From: Sphingorhabdus_B arenilitoris
GTDB taxonomy: Bacteria; Pseudomonadota; Alphaproteobacteria; Sphingomonadales; Sphingomonadaceae
DNA: 64,000 nt
Assembly: GCF_042651485.1 (NCBI RefSeq)
Contig: NZ_JBHSDH010000010.1
Location: forward strand, 186,001 to 250,000
Direction of reading: 5' to 3'
Of this stretch, positions 1 through 8,392 are shown piece by piece (positions within the stretch are counted from its first letter, which is position 1; each line of letters opens with the position of its first letter). The notes beneath the pieces were generated by a model that was not told the DNA's origin, did not search any database, and was given only the letters and a program-made list of their open reading frames with translations. Both the position numbers and the translations under genes were made by a program.

Positions 1-620
1 TTGGACAGCGATGTTTCGGAATAGACATCATTATTATCATAGTTGATCGCTTCATTGACCACGTCAAAGCTTACGATCCGAGTGCCATAACGGGCAATCA
101 CGGTTTCCAAATGGTTGGTCAGCAACCGTGCTGCTTCTGTCGCCGGCGTTACGCCATAATCATAGTTACTCAGCCAGTCCGGCGTCCATTGGGGTTGATG
201 CCACAATAAAGTATGGCCGCGCATCGCCATATTTTTGGACTCAGCATAAGCGAGCATATTGTCAAAGGGCGTGAATTCAAAATCGGCGGCGTTGGGGCGA
301 ATCGATTGCCATTTCAGTTCATTTTCCGGCACCAGAATGTTGCATTCGGCCTCAAGCAATTTTGCATAATTGCTATTCAGATAGGACCCGCTGGCCGGAC
401 CCGCCGCATTAAAGGCTGAGCCGATACGCATTCCCTTCGCAGCAGCGGCATTTTTTAATTTGCCCGCTGTTGCAGCAGGTGGTGACGGTTGAGACGGTGG
501 TGCAGGCGGCGGTGTAAGGGCAACTGGCGGCGGGGTCGATCCAGCGGTTTGGCCTCCACCGCATCCGGTGGCCGCCATGCTGAGTGCGATTATGATTCCT
601 TCCCGCCGCGTGATTTTCAT
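1..620 (-). CDS. GH10 endo-1,4-beta-xylanase, 5' part (cut by window edge)
   Basis: Glycoside hydrolase family 10 enzyme that would cut the beta-1,4-xylose backbone of xylan outside the cytoplasm. The N-terminus is basic, then hydrophobic, and ends in AATGC, which resembles a lipoprotein cleavage site; a Pro/Ala/Thr-rich linker follows (about residues 24-45). GH10 motifs are clear: RGHTLLWHQPQW at residues 134-145 and DVVNEAI, in which Glu190 is the catalytic acid/base. The nucleophile region lies beyond the window. The ATG is 31 bases after the sucC stop and has GGAGAGG before it, so the gene may be read from the sucC transcript or from its own promoter. The reading frame is open to base 1. 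Family assignment is firm; substrate is inferred from the family. Confidence 0.9.
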   Translation of the reverse strand, partial: MKITRREGIIIALSMAATGCGGGQTAGSTPPPVALTPPPAPPSQPSPPAATAGKLKNAAAAKGMRIGSAFNAAGPASGSYLNSNYAKLLEAECNILVPENELKWQSIRPNAADFEFTPFDNMLAYAESKNMAMRGHTLLWHQPQWTPDWLSNYDYGVTPATEAARLLTNHLETVIARYGTRIVSFDVVNEAINYDNNDVYSETSLS

Positions 621-651
621 GCCAACGCCTCTCCAGAATGCTCTGAATCAG

Positions 652-1860
652 TTAAGCCGCTTTACGCACCTCCGCCACAATTTTTTTCGCCGCATCGCCA
701 AGGTCATTGGCTGGCACAATCGGAAGGCCGCTATTGGCCAAAATTTCCTTGCCCTTTTCTACGTTGGTGCCTTCTAAACGCACCACCAGCGGGACGGATA
801 AATTCACTTCCTTGGCCGCCGCGACAATGCCGTCGGCGATGATGTCGCATTTCATAATACCGCCAAAGATATTGACGAGGATGCCCTTTACCGCTGGATC
901 GCGCAGGATGATTTTGAAAGCTGCGGTTACTTTTTCTGTTGACGCGCCGCCGCCCACATCGAGGAAGTTTGCGGGAAATTCACCGTTGAGCTTGATGATG
1001 TCCATCGTCGCCATGGCAAGCCCTGCGCCATTGACCATGCAGCCGATATTGCCGTCGAGTTTGATATAAGCGAGGTCATATTCCGACGCCTCAACCTCTG
1101 CTGGGTCTTCTTCGGTCAAATCGCGCAGCTCAGCCAAATCTTTATGGCGGAACATGGCGTTGCCATCGAAGCCCACTTTGGCATCCAGCACCAGCAATTC
1201 ATCGCCGTCTTTACCTTCGCAAATGGCGAGCGGGTTAATTTCGATCTGTTCAGCGTCGCTGCCCAAAAATGCCGCATATAGCCCAGCGAGAATTTTCGCC
1301 GCTTGCTTGGCCAGATCGCCGTCCAGCTCCAACGCGGCTGCGACCGCCCGGCCATGATGCGGCATCAGGCCCGTGGCTGGATCGATGGTGATGGTATGGA
1401 TCTTTTCGGGCGTATTATGCGCAACATCTTCAATATCCATTCCGCCCTCGGTCGAGGCGACAACGGCAATGCGGCTGGTCGCGCGGTCAACCAGCAGCGC
1501 CAGATAAAATTCATTTTTTATGTCGGCGCCGTCGGTAATATACAGACGGTTAACCTGCTTGCCCGCTTCGCCGGTTTGGATAGTGACCAGCGTATTGCCG
1601 AGCATTTCCTTGGCATGGCTTTCGACTTCATCGAGCGAGAAGGCAAGCCGCACACCGCCCTTGGCATCTGGACCCAGTTCCTTAAACTTACCCTTGCCGC
1701 GTCCGCCCGCATGAATTTGCGATTTCACCACATATAGCGGCCCCGGCAATTGCTTCGCCGCGGCAACCGCTTCTTCCACGGACATAGCGGCAATACCCTT
1801 CGGCACGGCAACGCCATATTTTGCGAGCAATTCTTTGGCCTGATATTCATGGATATTCAT
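652..1860 (-). CDS. sucC: Succinyl-CoA synthetase (ADP-forming) subunit beta
   Basis: Beta subunit of the TCA-cycle enzyme that converts succinyl-CoA to succinate with ATP formation; it binds nucleotide and pairs with the alpha subunit SucD. The 402-residue protein starts MNIHEYQAKELL, the standard SucC start, and carries the ATP-grasp loop GGRGKGKFKELGPDAKGG near residues 45-65 and a C-terminal CoA-ligase domain with GGIMKCDIIADG. An open frame continues upstream to base 2121, but that extension has no family likeness, so I place the start at the MNIHEYQ methionine. The partner sucD is 40 kb away at 41635, next to mdh and sucA, so the two subunits must be matched in trans. Confidence 0.97.
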   Translation of the reverse strand: MNIHEYQAKELLAKYGVAVPKGIAAMSVEEAVAAAKQLPGPLYVVKSQIHAGGRGKGKFKELGPDAKGGVRLAFSLDEVESHAKEMLGNTLVTIQTGEAGKQVNRLYITDGADIKNEFYLALLVDRATSRIAVVASTEGGMDIEDVAHNTPEKIHTITIDPATGLMPHHGRAVAAALELDGDLAKQAAKILAGLYAAFLGSDAEQIEINPLAICEGKDGDELLVLDAKVGFDGNAMFRHKDLAELRDLTEEDPAEVEASEYDLAYIKLDGNIGCMVNGAGLAMATMDIIKLNGEFPANFLDVGGGASTEKVTAAFKIILRDPAVKGILVNIFGGIMKCDIIADGIVAAAKEVNLSVPLVVRLEGTNVEKGKEILANSGLPIVPANDLGDAAKKIVAEVRKAA

Positions 1861-2353
1861 GGGAGAGTTAATCCTTGCAATGGAAATTTCTGATTCCGCA
1901 TAAGCACAGACGCGCAAGCAATGGAAGTAGCAGAGGATATTTTTTTGAACATCCGCCTGCTTGCAAATCCGACAGTGACGGGCGCTCGCATCGCATAGAC
2001 TAGCGCAGCATAGCTTATGGGAGCAGAGCGTTTGCTGAGGTGACCGCATCATCCGAGCCGCCCGACACGATAGGCAGTGAGGTTTCGCCGTCCAAACTGA
2101 TACCGCCGATAAAGCGGCCACACGTTCCTACGACAGGATTGGGGAAATTGCTAAAATCGGGCGGCGCATTGAAATGAAAGCTCGCTGTGCCTATATCATA
2201 ATGAAGCCGTCTAGCTTGTTTAAGCGAAATTCCGTCCGGCATTGTCTCTTCACCATCAGAAATTCATTTGATTGGCATTCCTGAGGCAGGAATTTTAATC
2301 GCCATGCCTGGAGTCTGACAGACCGGTATGCGCGATTGTGAAAGGACAGCAAT
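1861..2353. other. Intergenic stretch upstream of sucC with one possible small gene
   Basis: This stretch lies between the divergent sucC and GT14 genes. It should hold both promoters. The only protein-like content I see is the possible 75-codon gene at 2015-2242 listed separately. I see no RNA gene, repeat or clear terminator in the remainder. Confidence 0.5.
2015..2242 (-). CDS. Possible small protein of unknown function (75 aa)
   Basis: I do not recognise this protein. It begins MPDGISLKQARRLHYD and ends AVTSANALLP; there is no signal peptide and no membrane segment. Support for it being real is codon use like that of the neighbouring genes (many G/C third positions, common alphaproteobacterial codons) and a weak purine-rich stretch (GAAGAGAC) just before the ATG. 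It lies just upstream of sucC on the same strand, ending about 155 bases before the sucC ATG. It could also be the degraded end of a longer gene or chance open sequence. Confidence 0.35.
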   Translation of the reverse strand: MPDGISLKQARRLHYDIGTASFHFNAPPDFSNFPNPVVGTCGRFIGGISLDGETSLPIVSGGSDDAVTSANALLP

Positions 2354-3265
2354 ATGATCGCCTATTTCTTACTCGTGCATCGATATCCCGCGCAATTCAA
2401 ACGCCTGTTTAAGGCAATTTATGTGCCCGGCAATGCCTATGTAATTCACGTCGACAAAAGCTCTGGCGCCGACTTGGCAGAAGAGCTCTCTGACTTCCTC
2501 ACCCCCTATCAAAATGCAGAGATACTTGAGTCAAAGGAGGCGCTTTGGGGCGGTTACAGCCTTGTTGATGCCGAGTTGCGCGGTATGTCCCGCCTTCTCG
2601 AAATGGGTGACCAATGGACCCATTATATCAACTTGTCCGGTCAGGACTTCCCGCTCAAAAGCCAAGAATATATTCGCCAGTTCCTCTCCGCAAACCCTGG
2701 CAAGCAGTTTATTCGCGCCTTAGATCAGCGAAAGATGCGACCAGACACTCTGAACCGGATCAACCAGCTTTTTGTGGAGGCAGACGGAAAAATGACGGAG
2801 ACAGGCGTCGCGCGTCCTTTCCTTGCCGGCGCCACACCCTTTATCGGTACCCAGTGGAAAGCGGTGACCCGTAGTTTCTGCCAATTTGTCTGTCACGACC
2901 CAAAGGCTGAGCGCTTTAAAGACTTTTATCGCAACAGTTTCATCGCCGATGAGGCCTTTTTCCAGACCGTGATTATGAATAGCGGCGATCAAGGCACGGT
3001 GATGAATGATGATCTGCGGATGATCGATTGGGTGCCAGATGGCGATATCAAACTGCGTCCGCGCAATTATGGGGTGAAGGATTTCGCCAGTCTGCAACGC
3101 AGCACCGATCTTTTTGGGCGCAAATTTGATGCCGAAGATGATACCGAGATTCTGACGCTCCTCGAAGGGCATCTTACCTCTGCAGCTGCGAGCTCCTATC
3201 GGCCGCCGGTACCCAAGCCAAGCTCGGTATCTGTTTCCCGCACACCGGAGCCCATTGCCGCCTGA
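2354..3265 (+). CDS. GT14 (core-2/I-branching) beta-1,6-N-acetylglucosaminyltransferase-like protein
   Basis: A 303-residue glycosyltransferase of family 14, the family of core-2/I-branching enzymes; bacterial members act on surface glycans with an unknown acceptor. Family motifs are EALWGGYSLVDAEL at about residues 62-75 and YINLSGQDFPLKS at 91-103, followed by an aromatic/basic segment that contacts the acceptor in characterised relatives. There is no signal peptide, so it is cytoplasmic or membrane-peripheral. The last 30 residues are Pro/Ser-rich and probably disordered. It stands alone between sucC and the small 42-residue gene, so its glycan cannot be told from context. Confidence 0.85.
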   Translation: MIAYFLLVHRYPAQFKRLFKAIYVPGNAYVIHVDKSSGADLAEELSDFLTPYQNAEILESKEALWGGYSLVDAELRGMSRLLEMGDQWTHYINLSGQDFPLKSQEYIRQFLSANPGKQFIRALDQRKMRPDTLNRINQLFVEADGKMTETGVARPFLAGATPFIGTQWKAVTRSFCQFVCHDPKAERFKDFYRNSFIADEAFFQTVIMNSGDQGTVMNDDLRMIDWVPDGDIKLRPRNYGVKDFASLQRSTDLFGRKFDAEDDTEILTLLEGHLTSAAASSYRPPVPKPSSVSVSRTPEPIAA

Positions 3266-3304
3266 CGAACGAAGTATCACATAAAATCAATGAAGGACGA
3301 AGTC

Positions 3305-3433
3305 ATGGCCAAAGCGCAAAAAAGATCAAACCGCGAAATTCGTAAACCTAAAGCGGCGAAACCAAAGACGGCTCCGTCGCCATCAGCGGGCAAGCAAGGA
3401 GTCATCCCCGGCCTTGAAAATATGAAACGCTAA
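3305..3433 (+). CDS. Small basic conserved protein, 42 aa
   Basis: A 42-residue Lys/Arg-rich protein beginning MAKAQKRSNREIRKPKAAK and ending GVIPGLENMKR. I recognise the N-terminus as that of tiny uncharacterised proteins found in many alphaproteobacteria. It has no membrane segment; the charge suggests binding to nucleic acid or ribosomes, which is inference only. AAGGA sits seven bases before the ATG, favouring this start over an in-frame ATG at 3290. The stop is two bases before the GTG of the next small gene, so the two are probably translated together. It is short enough to be missed by standard gene callers. Confidence 0.75.
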   Translation: MAKAQKRSNREIRKPKAAKPKTAPSPSAGKQGVIPGLENMKR

Positions 3434-3435
3434 CC

Positions 3436-3708
3436 GTGCCGTCGCTGAGCATTCCAGCAAGTTTCTGCCGGCAACGGGCAACCGAACAACGAGCGAAGGC
3501 CGCTAGCGAACCGCTCGAAAACCGGCGTAAAATTGCACTGAAAGCGGCAAATGCTTGGGAAGCCGAAGCATTATTGTTGGAGCAGCACGAAGCCGGGGGT
3601 GCGCCACTTGATAAACTCGACGCTGAAATCACCCAAGAGTTTGCACGCGAGACGGCGTCCCCTTGCCGGTTGTCCTCGTCTCCACCGCGAAGCGCCCGGT
3701 CTAGGTGA
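3436..3708 (+). CDS. Small conserved protein, 90 aa, helical
   Basis: A 90-residue protein with a GTG start two bases after the preceding stop. The middle (residues 15-60) is a charged helix rich in Ala, Glu and Arg, of the sort seen in small uncharacterised proteins that follow the 42-residue gene in related bacteria. The last 15 residues (SPCRLSSSPPRSARSR) look unlike the rest and could be the result of a frameshift; see the remnant annotated next. No function can be given. Confidence 0.5.
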   Translation: MPSLSIPASFCRQRATEQRAKAASEPLENRRKIALKAANAWEAEALLLEQHEAGGAPLDKLDAEITQEFARETASPCRLSSSPPRSARSR

Positions 3709-3793
3709 CCTCCCTCCGCAACAACGGCAAACTTCGGCCCGAAATCCACCAGGCTCTGCTGGCAGCGATCAAGATAGCAGGCGGGGAATGGTG
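3650..3793 (+). pseudogene. Possible coding remnant after the 90-aa gene
   Basis: In the third forward frame this stretch reads DGVPLPVVLVSTAKRPV, a TAG stop, then LRNNGKLRPEIHQALLAAIK and IAGGEW before TGA. It looks protein-like, whereas the tail of the 90-residue frame across the same bases does not. It may be a decayed gene end or the original C-terminus of a neighbouring protein after a frameshift. I do not recognise the protein. Confidence 0.3.
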
Positions 3794-3885
3794 AAGCTGC
3801 TTCTGTTACAAATCTTGTCATTCATGTCGAAATGGCCACCATTCTTTGTTGCTGATATTTGGTAACCTCTACCCTAGAAAGACGT

Positions 3886-4686
3886 TTAGCTGGACCAAGC
3901 ATGCGATATTTCTCGCAAGCCTCCGAAGCTAACAAACCCGGAGTTGTATTCATCTATTAAGAAGCTGTATGTTTCAGCATCTTCAACCGCGATCGCACGA
4001 ACAAAAAGATTGTCATGGAACGCCGCAAATACCGCCGTTATTGATCGTTCGTCACAATTATAGCGGTAATTGAACTGGCGTCCAGAGTATTGCTTGCCTT
4101 GCTGCAATTGGCCAACAAGCGGTAGTATATCGAGCGTGCTTTTTGCTATTCCCCGTGTCAGCCCCGCATTGAAATAGAACTGTGTATAAACCCCGCCTGC
4201 TGACATTGGTCGGCCAACATGTTCTCGAAATAATGCCATGCCCAATTTGGCACTGAACGCTGTCATCAACGAATGCGTAACGACTCCATCGAGTTTGATT
4301 GAACGCATCCGACCTAATATTTTACTTCTACCCTTAGCCCAGATTATCTGAGACTTATTGTCGTCAAAAATCTCGCGGATTGCCCCCGGGGCCAACTGCA
4401 CTAGAGTCCCTAGAAGCTTGTGTGCTTCACTTAATTCGTTTTCGTCGACTTCATGGGTCGGTGATAACCTTGAGAAGAAACCGGCAGCGGCATCCGATGC
4501 TCTAGTACAATGGTTGCAGTCCCTGCATGACGCAAATTCCAGGCCGCTCAGCCTAAGACGTTTACGAAATATTGTGATTGGGGGCATGTGCTCGACGGTT
4601 TCCGCCGAAGCCGCGCAGTATATGCACTGGGGTTCCGATTGGAGGATTAGTTTTCTATTGCGGCTTTTGATCTTGGACTCGCCCAT
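3886..4686 (-). CDS. HNH-type zinc-binding protein, possible endonuclease
   Basis: A 266-residue protein with a zinc-ribbon HNH arrangement near the N-terminus: Cys21-x2-Cys24, then Glu32-His33 in VEHMPP, then Cys54-x2-Cys57-Asn58. This is the layout of HNH nucleases with two CxxC pairs. The remaining 200 residues show no motif I know. The gene stands alone, with leftward transcription between unrelated genes, and its codon use looks less GC-biased than lysC next door, so it may have been acquired. A nuclease role in DNA restriction or defence is inference from the fold; the protein could equally be a zinc-binding protein without catalysis. Confidence 0.7.
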   Translation of the reverse strand: MGESKIKSRNRKLILQSEPQCIYCAASAETVEHMPPITIFRKRLRLSGLEFASCRDCNHCTRASDAAAGFFSRLSPTHEVDENELSEAHKLLGTLVQLAPGAIREIFDDNKSQIIWAKGRSKILGRMRSIKLDGVVTHSLMTAFSAKLGMALFREHVGRPMSAGGVYTQFYFNAGLTRGIAKSTLDILPLVGQLQQGKQYSGRQFNYRYNCDERSITAVFAAFHDNLFVRAIAVEDAETYSFLIDEYNSGFVSFGGLREISHAWSS

Positions 4687-4740
4687 ACTCCGTTGAAGGC
4701 TAACTCAAAATAACACCGTTTACTAGGCTCTTTGCCACCC

Positions 4741-5997
4741 TCACTCCGCATCCAACCCATAGGCCGTATGCAATACCCGCACGGCAAGTTCCGTCTCATC
4801 CTCGTCGATAATCACGCTGACTTTGATTTCGGAGGTGGTGATGGCCTGAATGTTGATTTTGCGGTCGGCGAGCGCGCTGAACATGTTGCTGGCGACGCCT
4901 GCGTGGCTTTTCATGCCGACGCCAACGACGCTGATCTTGGCGATTTTGGTGTCGGTGATAATGCGGTTGAAGCCGATTTTTTCGCGCGCATTTTCGAGTA
5001 TCTCGGTACAGCGGGCGAGGTCGGCCATGGGGCAGGTGAAGGTGACGTCGGTTTCGCCTTTGTCGCGGCCCACATTCTGAATGATCATGTCGACGTTAAT
5101 ATTGGCCTCGGCCAAGGGTTCAAAAATGCTGGCCACCGCGCCGGGCCGGTCGGGCACGCGGGTTAGGATCACTTTCGCCTCATTCTTGTCATGGGCGATG
5201 CCGGTTATCAATTGCCGTTCCACGTTCAAATTCTCCAATTCTTCGTCGCTGACAATCAAAGTGCCAGGGATGGTGTTCGCATCGGGGGCGCCTTCCTCGG
5301 TAAAAGAGGAGAGGACCTGCACCCGCACATTCTCTTTTAATGCCAAACCGACAGAGCGCGTCTGCAGCACTTTGGCGCCGACGCTGGCCAATTCCAGCAT
5401 TTCTTCATAGGTGACGGCTTTCAACTTGCGCGCGCGGGCGACGATGCGCGGGTCGGTGGTATAGACGCCGTCGACATCGGTGTAGATATCGCAGCGATCC
5501 GCCTTCACCGCCGCCGCAACCGCGACCGCCGATGTATCCGATCCGCCGCGGCCCAACGTGGTGATCCGGTTGTCGGGGGACAGGCCCTGAAACCCCGGAA
5601 TAACCGCAATCTCCCCGCGCGCCATCGATGCGCCCAGCGCTTCGCCGTCAATATCGCCGATCCGCGCTTTGGCATAGGCGCTGTCGGTATGGATCGGCAT
5701 TTGCCAGCCCATCCAGCTGCGCGCTTTACAGCCCAGCGCTTGCAATGTCATGGCGAGCAGGCCCGAGGTGACTTGTTCACCCGATGCCACGACCACGTCA
5801 TATTCGGCCGGATCATAAAGCGCATTGGCTTCTCGGCAGAAATTGACAAGCCGGTCGGTGTCGCCTGCCATGGCCGACACAACGACCGCGACTTCATCGC
5901 CATGATCGGCCTGCGCCTTGACGATTTGGGCGACGCGGCGGATGCGCTCCGTGCCCGCCATGGACGTGCCGCCGAATTTCATTACGATACGGGCCAT
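4741..5997 (-). CDS. lysC: Aspartate kinase
   Basis: Phosphorylates aspartate, the first step towards lysine, threonine, methionine and diaminopimelate for peptidoglycan. The 418-residue protein has the N-terminal kinase motif KFGGTSM (residues 7-13), the conserved GRGGSDTSAVAVAAA near 170, and two C-terminal ACT domains (about 265-410), the allosteric sites for lysine and threonine. It is the monofunctional class, without a homoserine dehydrogenase domain. The start MARIVMKFGGTSM is the family start. Its gene is divergent from ubiG with only 62 bases between, so the two share a promoter region. Confidence 0.97.
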   Translation of the reverse strand: MARIVMKFGGTSMAGTERIRRVAQIVKAQADHGDEVAVVVSAMAGDTDRLVNFCREANALYDPAEYDVVVASGEQVTSGLLAMTLQALGCKARSWMGWQMPIHTDSAYAKARIGDIDGEALGASMARGEIAVIPGFQGLSPDNRITTLGRGGSDTSAVAVAAAVKADRCDIYTDVDGVYTTDPRIVARARKLKAVTYEEMLELASVGAKVLQTRSVGLALKENVRVQVLSSFTEEGAPDANTIPGTLIVSDEELENLNVERQLITGIAHDKNEAKVILTRVPDRPGAVASIFEPLAEANINVDMIIQNVGRDKGETDVTFTCPMADLARCTEILENAREKIGFNRIITDTKIAKISVVGVGMKSHAGVASNMFSALADRKINIQAITTSEIKVSVIIDEDETELAVRVLHTAYGLDAE

Positions 5998-6059
5998 ATT
6001 TGTTGCTATTTCCTATTAAGGGGCTGTTGAAAAGCGAAGCGCCCTGATAAGGAAAGGAT

Positions 6060-6806
6060 ATGACAAAGGCAAGCGCAGCAACGACCAAAAATAACACAAT
6101 TATTACAGAAGAAGCCGCCCATTTTGGTGCATTGGCCGCCGATTGGTGGGACCCGAATGGCAGCTCGGCGATGCTGCACCGGTTGAACCCTGTGCGGCTG
6201 GGCTTTATTCGCAATGCGGTTGATGCGCATTTCGGCTCCGATAGGCTCAGCCGGTCGCCTTTGGCGCAGCGCCGGGTGCTCGATGTTGGCTGCGGTGCGG
6301 GCCTGTTATGTGAACCTTTGGCGCGGTTGGGCGGGACGGTGACCGGGGTGGATGCTGCGCCCGAAAATATCGCAGCGGCGCGCGCTCACGCGGCACAATC
6401 GGGGTTGGACATAGCCTATCATGCGGGCGAGCTGTCGGATTTGCGGGCCGGTCCGTTTGATATGGTGTCATCCATGGAGGTGATTGAACATGTCGCCGAT
6501 CCGGCCGCCTTTTTGGCGCAGCTGGTGGAGCGGCTTGCGCCCGACGGGTTACTGCTGCTGTCCACGCCCAACCGGACGGCGGCATCGCGGCTATTACTGG
6601 TGGAGGCAGCGGAACGCATGGGGCAAGTGCCGCGCGGGACGCATGACTGGAACCGGTTCCTCACCCCCGATGAATTGGAAGCGATGCTGACGGATAATGG
6701 CATGAAGGTGGAAATGATGCGCGGCATTGCCTTTACGCCGGGCAAGGGCCTGCATCTGTCGGATAATATGGCGCTGAATTATATTCTAAGCGCGGTGCGC
6801 GCCTGA
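6060..6806 (+). CDS. ubiG: Ubiquinone biosynthesis O-methyltransferase
   Basis: SAM-dependent enzyme that performs both O-methylations in ubiquinone synthesis. The 248 residues fit the family. The N-terminal signature HFGALAADWWDPNG leads into RLNPVRLGFI, and motif I of the SAM site, VLDVGCGAGLL, is at residues 73-83; the post-II segment MEVIEHVADP and LLLSTPNRT follow. Pairing divergently with lysC is common in alphaproteobacteria. The gene converges on the glutathione S-transferase-like gene with seven bases between stops. Confidence 0.96.
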   Translation: MTKASAATTKNNTIITEEAAHFGALAADWWDPNGSSAMLHRLNPVRLGFIRNAVDAHFGSDRLSRSPLAQRRVLDVGCGAGLLCEPLARLGGTVTGVDAAPENIAAARAHAAQSGLDIAYHAGELSDLRAGPFDMVSSMEVIEHVADPAAFLAQLVERLAPDGLLLLSTPNRTAASRLLLVEAAERMGQVPRGTHDWNRFLTPDELEAMLTDNGMKVEMMRGIAFTPGKGLHLSDNMALNYILSAVRA

Positions 6807-6813
6807 TACGCAG

Positions 6814-7482
6814 TTAAAAATCGACCATTTCATAATGCGGCGGCGGGGTGATTGATTCCATCCGTTCGGACAGCAGCGGGCGGAAGCTAGGCCGCGATTT
6901 GAACATCGCATACCATGCTTTCGTTTGTTCATGCCCGGTCCAATCAATCCCGCCCAGATAATCGGCGACCGAAATTTGCGCAGCGGCGGCAAGGTCGGCC
7001 ATGCTGATCGTCGATCCAGCGATCCAAGCGCGATGATCGATCAGATAGTCGATATAATCCATATGGTTATTGGCCAGCTTCATCGCTTCGCGCAGCACCT
7101 TTGCATCCGGCGGCTGGCGGTAGATCAGCCTTTTGGTCATGCGTTCATGCAAAAGCGGCGCGGTCACATCGCCGAAAAATTGCTGGTCAAACAACGCGAC
7201 CAACCGCCGAATTTCGGCGCGATAGCCCGCGCTGCCGCTGATCATCGGATTTTTATCGACGGTTTCATCAAAATATTCGGTTATCGCGACGCTGTCGGCC
7301 ATGATGATACCCTGATTATCGGTAATCACAGGCGTCCGGCCCGCCGGGTTCATCTGCAAAAATTCGTCGCGGTGGTCCCATGGATTTTCCCGCACAAGGC
7401 TATAGGCGACGCCTTTCTCTCCCAAAAGCAAGCGGGTTTTACGGGAAAAGGGACATAAGGGAAATTGGTAAAGATGCCACAT
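6814..7482 (-). CDS. Glutathione S-transferase family protein
   Basis: A 222-residue protein with an N-terminal thioredoxin-like domain (LYQFPLCPFSRKTRLLLGEK, residues 4-23) and the conserved cis-Pro segment NPAGRTPVI, then an all-helical C-terminal domain. The catalytic position is occupied by Cys/Ser in the CPFSRK motif. Substrate is unknown. One alphaproteobacterial branch of this family, FzlA, binds FtsZ and is not an enzyme; whether this protein belongs there cannot be told from the motifs alone. Confidence 0.88.
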   Translation of the reverse strand: MWHLYQFPLCPFSRKTRLLLGEKGVAYSLVRENPWDHRDEFLQMNPAGRTPVITDNQGIIMADSVAITEYFDETVDKNPMISGSAGYRAEIRRLVALFDQQFFGDVTAPLLHERMTKRLIYRQPPDAKVLREAMKLANNHMDYIDYLIDHRAWIAGSTISMADLAAAAQISVADYLGGIDWTGHEQTKAWYAMFKSRPSFRPLLSERMESITPPPHYEMVDF

Positions 7483-7577
7483 GATCTTCTGTTAGGAGTG
7501 ATTGATCCGAAAAGAAAGAGGGATCGCAGTCATTGTCGGGCATATATGTGATCGCTGACTGCCGCCTGCAAAAGCAA

Positions 7578-7609
7578 GGTGCGGGATCTGCTTAACACAG
7601 TCCCGCACC
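7578..7609 (-). terminator. Hairpin downstream of the 183-aa gene
   Basis: Inverted repeat with perfect 9-base arms (GGTGCGGGA at 7578-7586, TCCCGCACC at 7601-7609) and a 14-base loop. On the minus strand it follows the stop at 7684 and is succeeded by TTGCTTTTGC, a weak T tract. It is probably a transcription terminator, though the T tract is poor. Confidence 0.45.
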
Positions 7610-7683
7610 CGCTCGGCACATCCGTGGCTACGACCCAAAGAGCCCCGGACGCGTGACGAAATTTTATCCCTGTTGGTGGAAAC

Positions 7684-8235
7684 TCAGCGGCGGCTTTTTG
7701 CTTTGACGTCCGCCATGCTTTTGTCGAGATCGCGGCCCAGCTCTTCCAGCTGCGGCATGATCTGCGCAATTGCTTCGGCAAAACCGCTCATCATCTTTAC
7801 CGCAACGCGGCTTTGTTGGCCCAGCTGCTGCGGCAAATCTTCAGCCTCTGGTCCGGCCATATCAGCGAAGGTTGTATCTTCATCATAATCGCGATCTACT
7901 GTGCCGGGGCGCGCTTTTTCGATGGCGCTCATAAATTTACCGACGGGCAAGCGCATCATCACTTCGCCCAGATTTTCTGCCATATTGGCGATGCCGTCCT
8001 GCATATCGGGATCGCCCAGCCGCGCGGCGACACCGCGCAGCTGCTCTTCATTGCTGCTAGATGCGCGTGGATCGGTATTGTCATAAGGAACGCCGCTGCC
8101 CGCATCATCGGCTGGCGCAGCTTCGCCGGTTCCGGGTATAAAAATCACGTCTTGCGCATGGACGGGCGCTGCGAATGACATGGCCACTACGATTGCAAGC
8201 GGCGATGACAGCATAAATTTGGCAATAGGTCGCAT
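7684..8235 (-). CDS. Secreted protein of unknown function, 183 aa
   Basis: A 183-residue protein with a signal peptide ending at about residue 27 (AAPVHA-QD). The mature part is acidic, then becomes helical and charged (residues 60-180) with ENLGEVMMRLPVGKFMSAIE and a basic C-terminus, SRR. I recognise this kind of protein only as an uncharacterised sphingomonad periplasmic protein. It follows gltB on the same strand after 157 bases with a hairpin between, so it probably has its own promoter. No enzymatic motif is visible. Confidence 0.75.
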   Translation of the reverse strand: MRPIAKFMLSSPLAIVVAMSFAAPVHAQDVIFIPGTGEAAPADDAGSGVPYDNTDPRASSSNEEQLRGVAARLGDPDMQDGIANMAENLGEVMMRLPVGKFMSAIEKARPGTVDRDYDEDTTFADMAGPEAEDLPQQLGQQSRVAVKMMSGFAEAIAQIMPQLEELGRDLDKSMADVKAKSRR

Positions 8236-8318
8236 AATCTATTCCTCGGCTTAATCCCGCTGTAGCAAGCGGGATGCGGCGGCAGATGTCTGCCGATACG
8301 AAAATAGATAGCAAAGCG

Positions 8319-8352
8319 AGGCTGAGTGGTTTCTGAACAACTCACTCAGCCT
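8319..8352 (-). terminator. Hairpin downstream of gltB
   Basis: Perfect 10-base arms (AGGCTGAGTG at 8319-8328 and CACTCAGCCT at 8343-8352) with a 14-base loop, located 40 bases after the gltB stop on the minus strand. The T tract after it is weak (CGCTTTGCTAT). It is likely to mark the end of the gltD-gltB transcript or to protect its 3' end. Confidence 0.5.
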
Positions 8353-8392
8353 ATCGCAATTTACGTAAACAAATGTAACGGCGTGTTGCTGG

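Noticed and set aside
1861..2121. N-terminal extension of sucC up to 2121
   Set aside because: The 87 extra residues have Cys-rich, unusual sequence and no likeness to SucC; MNIHEYQ is the family start.
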